64,000 bases of DNA, taken from an uncultured Veillonella sp. Lineage in GTDB: Bacteria > Bacillota > Negativicutes > Veillonellales > Veillonellaceae. Of this stretch, positions 59,501-64,000 are shown piece after piece. Under the pieces are notes generated by a model that searched no databases, was not told where the DNA came from, and saw nothing but the letters and a program-made list of their open reading frames with translations. Position 1 is the first letter of the stretch. Each line of letters opens with the position of its first letter. Location of the stretch: NCBI RefSeq assembly GCF_900545795.1, contig NZ_URAR01000008.1, positions 34,272 to 98,271 on the forward strand, read 5' to 3'. A program made the translations under genes and the position numbers.

Positions 59501-61543
59501 ATGGAAGAGTCTTTACTCACCATAAAGGGGATTGGCCCTAGTCGAGTGAAGCAATTAAATAAATTAGGTGTTACAAATATTTCATCCTTGTTGACATATT
59601 TCCCTCGTGCCTATGAGGATCGAAGTGCTACATTTTTAATTGGTGCCTTAAAGGATGGTATGGTGGGGGCCACGACGGGGCAAGTGATGCGTGTGCAGGA
59701 GAAGAAGCCGCGTCGAGGCTTATCTATTTTAGAAATATATATAACTGATGGAACGGGCAGTTTAAAAGTTGTGCTATTTAATCAAGGATATAAAAAGAAT
59801 TTTTACAAACTTGGACAACGCCTTCATGTGTACGGCAAGGTAGAGTTTAGTTATGGTGCCTTGCAGATGAATACACCTCATATAGAGGTATTATATGAAG
59901 GGCAAGAGCCTCAAGGCGGCATTGTGCCAGTCTATCCTTTAGTAGAAGGTATTTCTCAATATACGATTCGTAATGCCATTGCTAATTGGTTTAGCTCACA
60001 TCAGGAAATGGAAGATATACTACCAGCTCATGTAGTTCAGGAACATTCCTTTATGCCTCGGTATGAAGCGTTTAAGGAAATGCATCTCCCTACAACGGTG
60101 GAGCGCCATAGTTTAGCACGTAAGCAATTGGCTTATGAAGAATTGTTTGTTATGCAAGCAGGATTACTTCTTCTGCGCTCTAAGGAGCAAGCTGAATTAG
60201 GTGTAAAAATGGGGCCTAATGGCAAGCTTTACGAGCAATTTTTATCGCAATTGCCATTTAAATTGACTGGAGATCAACAGCGTGCCGTACTTGAAATTAC
60301 AACGGATATGGAAAATGAGCGTCCTATGAGACGATTATTACAAGGCGATGTAGGGGCTGGTAAGACTGTAGTGGCTGCATTGAGCTTAATTAAAGCAGTA
60401 GAGAATGGCTACCAAGGAGCGCTTATGGCGCCGACGGAAATATTAGCGCAGCAACATTTTGAAAGCTTGCAAGGCTTGATGAAAGGCTTAGACATTAATA
60501 TGGCCTTACTCACCGGCTCTATGAAAGCTAGTGAGCGCACGATTGTATATGAAGGTTTAGCTGATGGTAGTATTGATATTGTTCTAGGAACACATGCGTT
60601 AATTCAGGATAAGGTACATTTTAAAAAATTAGCCTTAGCCATAATTGATGAACAGCATCGCTTTGGTGTAGAGCAGCGTGCCACACTTCAGAAAAAAGGA
60701 CAAAATCCGCATGTGTTAGTTATGACTGCAACGCCTATTCCGCGGACAATGACTTTGTCTATTTATGGCGATTTAGAAGTGAGTTTGATTAAAGAACTAC
60801 CACCTGGGCGGAAGCCAGTCTTGACCTATGCAGTGGACTCTAGCTATAAAGAGCGACTCCATGTATTTTTTCAAAAGGAGATGCAAGCAGGTCATCAAGT
60901 GTATGTGGTGTGTCCTTTAGTGGAAGAGTCGGAGAAGCTAGATCTTGTAGCGGCTGAAGCTTTATATGCAGAGTTATATGATTTATATAATAAAGAATTT
61001 GGGGTAGGTCTTGTTCATGGTCGTATGCCGGCAGCAGATAAAGAAGAGATAATGAATGAGTTTCACTGTGGGCGCATCAAACTACTGGTATCGACTACGG
61101 TAATTGAAGTCGGGGTGAATGTACCGAATGCGACTATTATGTGTGTAGAGGGCGCTGAGCGCTTTGGCTTATCTCAACTGCATCAGTTGCGAGGCCGTGT
61201 AGGTCGTGGTGAGGCACAGTCCTATTGTGTACTCATCAGTGATAGTAAGAATGAAGAGACTAAAACGCGATTGAATGTTATGACTTCAACGCAGGATGGT
61301 TTTGTCATTGCAGAGCAGGATTTATTACTTCGCGGCAGTGGGCAACTATTTGGTTTAGCACAGCATGGCTTACCTGATTTAAAATTGGCAAATATTTTAA
61401 AAGATATTGATTTGCTCGTCTTAGCAAGACAAGATGCAAAGGAATGGCTCGCTCAAACGGGATTGGCTGCTGGGGCTAAGTATATGAAACCACATTTGTT
61501 GGGGCGCTTTGGGCCAAGTTTCGAACGCATAATATATAGTTAA
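59501..61543 (+). CDS. recG: ATP-dependent DNA helicase RecG
   Basis: 680 residues. N-terminal wedge/OB domain (about 1-160), then superfamily 2 helicase with Walker A GDVGAGKT near 285, motif II DEQHRFG near 383, TATPIPRT near 415 and VGRGEAQSYC near 568. RecG reverses stalled forks and processes Holliday junctions. The start at 59501 is chosen because TAAGGAGGG (59486-59494) is 6 bp upstream; the ATG at 59495 is too close to it. Confidence 0.96.
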   Translation: MEESLLTIKGIGPSRVKQLNKLGVTNISSLLTYFPRAYEDRSATFLIGALKDGMVGATTGQVMRVQEKKPRRGLSILEIYITDGTGSLKVVLFNQGYKKNFYKLGQRLHVYGKVEFSYGALQMNTPHIEVLYEGQEPQGGIVPVYPLVEGISQYTIRNAIANWFSSHQEMEDILPAHVVQEHSFMPRYEAFKEMHLPTTVERHSLARKQLAYEELFVMQAGLLLLRSKEQAELGVKMGPNGKLYEQFLSQLPFKLTGDQQRAVLEITTDMENERPMRRLLQGDVGAGKTVVAALSLIKAVENGYQGALMAPTEILAQQHFESLQGLMKGLDINMALLTGSMKASERTIVYEGLADGSIDIVLGTHALIQDKVHFKKLALAIIDEQHRFGVEQRATLQKKGQNPHVLVMTATPIPRTMTLSIYGDLEVSLIKELPPGRKPVLTYAVDSSYKERLHVFFQKEMQAGHQVYVVCPLVEESEKLDLVAAEALYAELYDLYNKEFGVGLVHGRMPAADKEEIMNEFHCGRIKLLVSTTVIEVGVNVPNATIMCVEGAERFGLSQLHQLRGRVGRGEAQSYCVLISDSKNEETKTRLNVMTSTQDGFVIAEQDLLLRGSGQLFGLAQHGLPDLKLANILKDIDLLVLARQDAKEWLAQTGLAAGAKYMKPHLLGRFGPSFERIIYS

Positions 61544-61635
61544 AAATTTACAATATCTAAAATAAATTACAGATGGCTTCTTAGATCTATTCTGATAATA
61601 TATAGTTAAAAATATACAAGGTCTAAAACTAGGGA
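61529..61635. repeat. 66-bp offset direct repeat at the 3' end of recG
   Basis: ATAATATATAGTTAAAAAT..TACAA..TCTAAAA occurs at 61529 and again at 61595; the first copy contains the recG stop codon. A second small duplication, CGGCATTCTTAATT / CGACATTCTTAATT, is at 61643-61673. The 309-bp gap has no other gene. Confidence 0.65.
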
Positions 61636-61755
61636 ATCACTACGGCATTCTTAATTAGCACGACATTCTTAATTTGCTTTTGATGACTAGTAATTATAAG
61701 CAAATTTGACGGCCCTATTAGAGCTGATGAAATTACGAATTTAAATGCTTTTGAG

Positions 61756-61785
61756 TTGATTTTATAGGCCTAATAAGGGTATAAT
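61756..61785 (+). promoter_or_regulatory. Promoter for the tautomerase gene
   Basis: TTGATT at 61756-61761 and TATAAT at 61780-61785, spacer 18 bp, 67 bp before the start. Confidence 0.7.
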
Positions 61786-61852
61786 AACAAGATAGATAAG
61801 TCTATGTTAATAGAAGTTTTTATTCCTTTTAAGAGACGGAGGATAGAGATTC

Positions 61853-62038
61853 ATGCCAATTATTCATGTAGAATTAGTCGAAGGTCGTACTAAGGAACAA
61901 AAGAAGCAACTTGGTCTAGAAATTACTAAAGCTACAGTAGATATTATGAAAGTACCTACTGAAGCAGTAAAAGTTATTTTCGTAGATATGAAAAAAGATG
62001 ATTTCATGGAAGGCGGCGTACTTCGCTCTGAAAAATAA
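61853..62038 (+). CDS. 4-oxalocrotonate tautomerase family protein
   Basis: 61 residues, the family length. After Met removal the N terminus is Pro1, the catalytic base of the superfamily (PIIHVELVEGR). Arg11 is conserved, but the position of Arg39 of the Pseudomonas enzyme is Lys here (AVKVIFVDM). No aromatic catabolic genes are near, so the natural substrate is not known. The gene is 71 bp before guaB in the same direction. Confidence 0.85.
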   Translation: MPIIHVELVEGRTKEQKKQLGLEITKATVDIMKVPTEAVKVIFVDMKKDDFMEGGVLRSEK

Positions 62039-62109
62039 GCAAGTACTAGTCTTTTAGATTTTAAATGTCAAAGCTGATGTAGTAAAAATTAAGGAGAAAG
62101 GAAGTTACC

Positions 62110-63564
62110 ATGAGAGAAGATAAGTTTGGGTTACGCGGTTTAACATTTGATGATGTATTATTAGTTCCAGCTGCATCCAATGTATTACCGCACGAAGTTG
62201 ATTTAACCACAAACCTAACCCGTGATATTAAGCTTAATATTCCAATGATTAGTTCTGGTATGGATACAGTAACAGAATCACGCATGGCTATCGCCATGGC
62301 ACGTGAAGGGGGTATGGGCGTTATTCACAAAAATATGTCCATTGAAGAACAAGCCCACGAAGTGGACAAAGTAAAACGTTCAGAACATGGTATCATCGTT
62401 GATCCAATTTATTTAAGCCCTCAAAATTTATTGGCTGATGCAGAAGAATTAATGCGCAAATATGCTATTTCTGGCGTACCTGTTACGGTAGATGGCAAAT
62501 TAGTTGGTATTATTACTAACCGCGATATGCGCTTTGAAAGTGATTTAACTCGTCCAATTGGGGAAGTTATGACTAAAGAAAACCTCGTAACTGCACCAGT
62601 GGGGACATCCTTAGAAGAAGCGAAGGACTTATTGCGTCGTCATCGCATTGAAAAATTACCACTTGTTGATAGCGATGGTAATTTGAAAGGCTTAATTACT
62701 ATTAAGGATATTGAAAAAGCAACTAAATATCCTAATTCTGCTAAAGATAGCAGCGGTCGTCTATTAGTTGGTGCCGCTGTAGGTGTAAGTAAAGACTTAT
62801 ATGACCGCATGGATGCCTTAGTGGCAGCTAAAGTTGACGTAATTATCGTTGACACAGCTCATGGTCATTCAGCTGGCGTACTTCGCACATTAAAAGAATT
62901 GAAACAAGCTAATCCTCATCTACCAGTTATTGCTGGTAATGTGGCTACTGCAGCTGGTACAGAAGCATTAATTGAAGCTGGTGCAGATGCAGTTAAAGTT
63001 GGTATTGGACCTGGTTCCATTTGTACAACTCGCGTTATTGCTGGTATTGGGGTACCTCAAATTACAGCCGTGTACGAAAGTGCACAAGTAGCGCGCCGTC
63101 ACAATATTCCTATTATTGCCGATGGTGGTATTAAATACTCCGGCGATATTGCTAAAGCTATTGCAGCTGGTGCAGGCGTTGTTATGATGGGGAATATCCT
63201 TGCTGGTACTGATGAAAGTCCTGGCGAAACTGTTATTTACCAAGGCCGTAGCTACAAAGTATACCGCGGCATGGGTAGCTTAGGGGCTATGAAACTTGGT
63301 AGTAAAGACCGTTATTTCCAAACTGAAGCGAAGAAACTCGTTCCAGAAGGGATTGAAGGTCGTGTACCTTACAAAGGTATGTTAGCGGACACTATCTTCC
63401 AAATGGTAGGTGGTCTTCGCGCAAGTATGGGATATTGTGGTTGTCACAACATCCAAGAGATGATTAATGATACTCAGTTTATCCAAATTACTGCTGCTGG
63501 TCTTAAGGAAAGCCATCCACATGATGTTAGCATCACCGTGGAAGCGCCTAACTATAGCGGCTGA
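62110..63564 (+). CDS. guaB: Inosine-5'-monophosphate dehydrogenase
   Basis: 484 residues; converts IMP to XMP, the committed step of GMP synthesis. TIM barrel interrupted by two CBS domains (about 90-205, including GVPVTVDGKLVGIITNRD). The catalytic Cys305 is in GIGPGSICTTR, and the flap has YRGMGSLGAM near 393. AAGGAGAAAGG precedes the start. Confidence 0.97.
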   Translation: MREDKFGLRGLTFDDVLLVPAASNVLPHEVDLTTNLTRDIKLNIPMISSGMDTVTESRMAIAMAREGGMGVIHKNMSIEEQAHEVDKVKRSEHGIIVDPIYLSPQNLLADAEELMRKYAISGVPVTVDGKLVGIITNRDMRFESDLTRPIGEVMTKENLVTAPVGTSLEEAKDLLRRHRIEKLPLVDSDGNLKGLITIKDIEKATKYPNSAKDSSGRLLVGAAVGVSKDLYDRMDALVAAKVDVIIVDTAHGHSAGVLRTLKELKQANPHLPVIAGNVATAAGTEALIEAGADAVKVGIGPGSICTTRVIAGIGVPQITAVYESAQVARRHNIPIIADGGIKYSGDIAKAIAAGAGVVMMGNILAGTDESPGETVIYQGRSYKVYRGMGSLGAMKLGSKDRYFQTEAKKLVPEGIEGRVPYKGMLADTIFQMVGGLRASMGYCGCHNIQEMINDTQFIQITAAGLKESHPHDVSITVEAPNYSG

Positions 63565-63583
63565 TTATTGAGGTGTATTTGTA

Positions 63584-64000
63584 TTGCGTAATCAATTGAG
63601 CATTCTTGATGTGCCAGTTGACGTAATAACCATGAAGGAAGCTGTTCAGCGTGTACAGAATTTTTATTCTGAGCCGGGGCTACATTCTGTAGTCACGGTT
63701 AACGCTGAAATGGTTATGCGTGCTCAACAGGACAAAGAATTGCACGACATTTTAAAACAAGCAGATATTGCAGTTCCCGATGGGGCTGGGGTTTTATGGG
63801 CTGCCGAGCAAATGGGGCAACATATACCTGAGCGCGTAGCCGGTTGTGATTTAGCTGTAGCTTTATTAGCTGAAGCGGCTAAGAACAAGACGCCGGTATA
63901 CTTTTTAGGCGCCGCACCAGGTGTAGCTGAGCAGGCTGTAAAAAATATGGAAGCTCGATTGGGCTCATTACAAGTAGTCGGTATTCACTCCGGCTTTTTT
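63584..64000 (+). CDS. WecG/TagA/CpsF family glycosyltransferase, 3' partial
   Basis: The frame is open from TTG 63584 (behind GAGGTG at 63570-63575) to the window end, 139 codons. Visible family features are VDVITMKEAVQRV, VTVNAEMVMRAQQD, DGAGVLWAAEQMG, ERVAGCDLA and VYFLGAAPGVAEQA. Members transfer N-acetylmannosamine (TagA, WecG) in wall or surface polysaccharide synthesis. The gene starts 19 bp after guaB. Full length and neighbours are out of view. Confidence 0.9.
   Translation, partial: MRNQLSILDVPVDVITMKEAVQRVQNFYSEPGLHSVVTVNAEMVMRAQQDKELHDILKQADIAVPDGAGVLWAAEQMGQHIPERVAGCDLAVALLAEAAKNKTPVYFLGAAPGVAEQAVKNMEARLGSLQVVGIHSGFF

Noticed and set aside
1..64000. tRNA or rRNA genes, insertion sequences, prophage genes
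   Set aside because: None seen on either strand: no cloverleaf with TTC-type T-arm, no transposase motif, no phage structural genes.

Overview
The window comes from a low-GC, Gram-negative-type Firmicute and most closely resembles Veillonella (Negativicutes). This assignment is inferred from protein character, not from a database search. The reasons are a Firmicute-type gene stock (CcpN-like regulator, MutS2, T-box control of pheST) combined with outer-membrane features: two trimeric autotransporter adhesins with YadA-type anchors and a type IV pilus locus. No rRNA, tRNA, insertion sequence, prophage or CRISPR array was seen. Most genes lie on the + strand; fdhD, a cupin gene and rpmB are on the - strand.

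Positions 1-11.6 kb hold formate and C1 metabolism: a MobA-MobB fusion (cut by the left edge), a Cys-type molybdenum formate dehydrogenase with two HydN-like ferredoxin subunits, moeA, fdhD, a glutamate/aspartate-type symporter, formate-tetrahydrofolate ligase (fhs) and an FchA-type cyclohydrolase. Together they make an active formate dehydrogenase and move formate onto tetrahydrofolate. At 12.1-14.6 kb is a YadA-like adhesin with a collagen-like segment, followed by a convergent secreted cupin.

Positions 15.7-24.5 kb are a type IV pilus operon (pilB, pilT, pilC, pilA, pilD, four minor prepilin-like genes, pilM, pilN, pilO); no secretin gene is in view. At 24.7-30.3 kb are shikimate kinase, phosphofructokinase, a MacA/MacB-type tripartite efflux set and a thioesterase. 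A T-box leader precedes pheS-pheT (30.4-34.2 kb). An approximately 8.5 kb giant adhesin gene (34.98-43.49 kb) follows a poly-G tract and a hairpin-rich stretch ending in a terminator.

Positions 43.8-57.9 kb carry a U32 peptidase-family protein, MutS2, a class A penicillin-binding protein, tyrosyl-tRNA synthetase, and a PEP synthase regulation block (ppsA, ccpN-like, ppsR-like), then a dGTPase-like gene. Between 57.9 and 58.8 kb is the most interesting stretch: a 25-codon holin-like toxin ORF with two related, oppositely transcribed small RNA genes, each with a consensus promoter and an intrinsic terminator. This looks like a type I toxin-antitoxin module. The right end holds rpmB, recG, a 4-oxalocrotonate tautomerase-like gene, guaB and the start of a WecG/TagA glycosyltransferase.

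A recurring feature is that many intergenic gaps contain short degenerate AT-rich tandem repeats of different unit lengths (about 14, 18, 24, 29, 49 and 66 bp).
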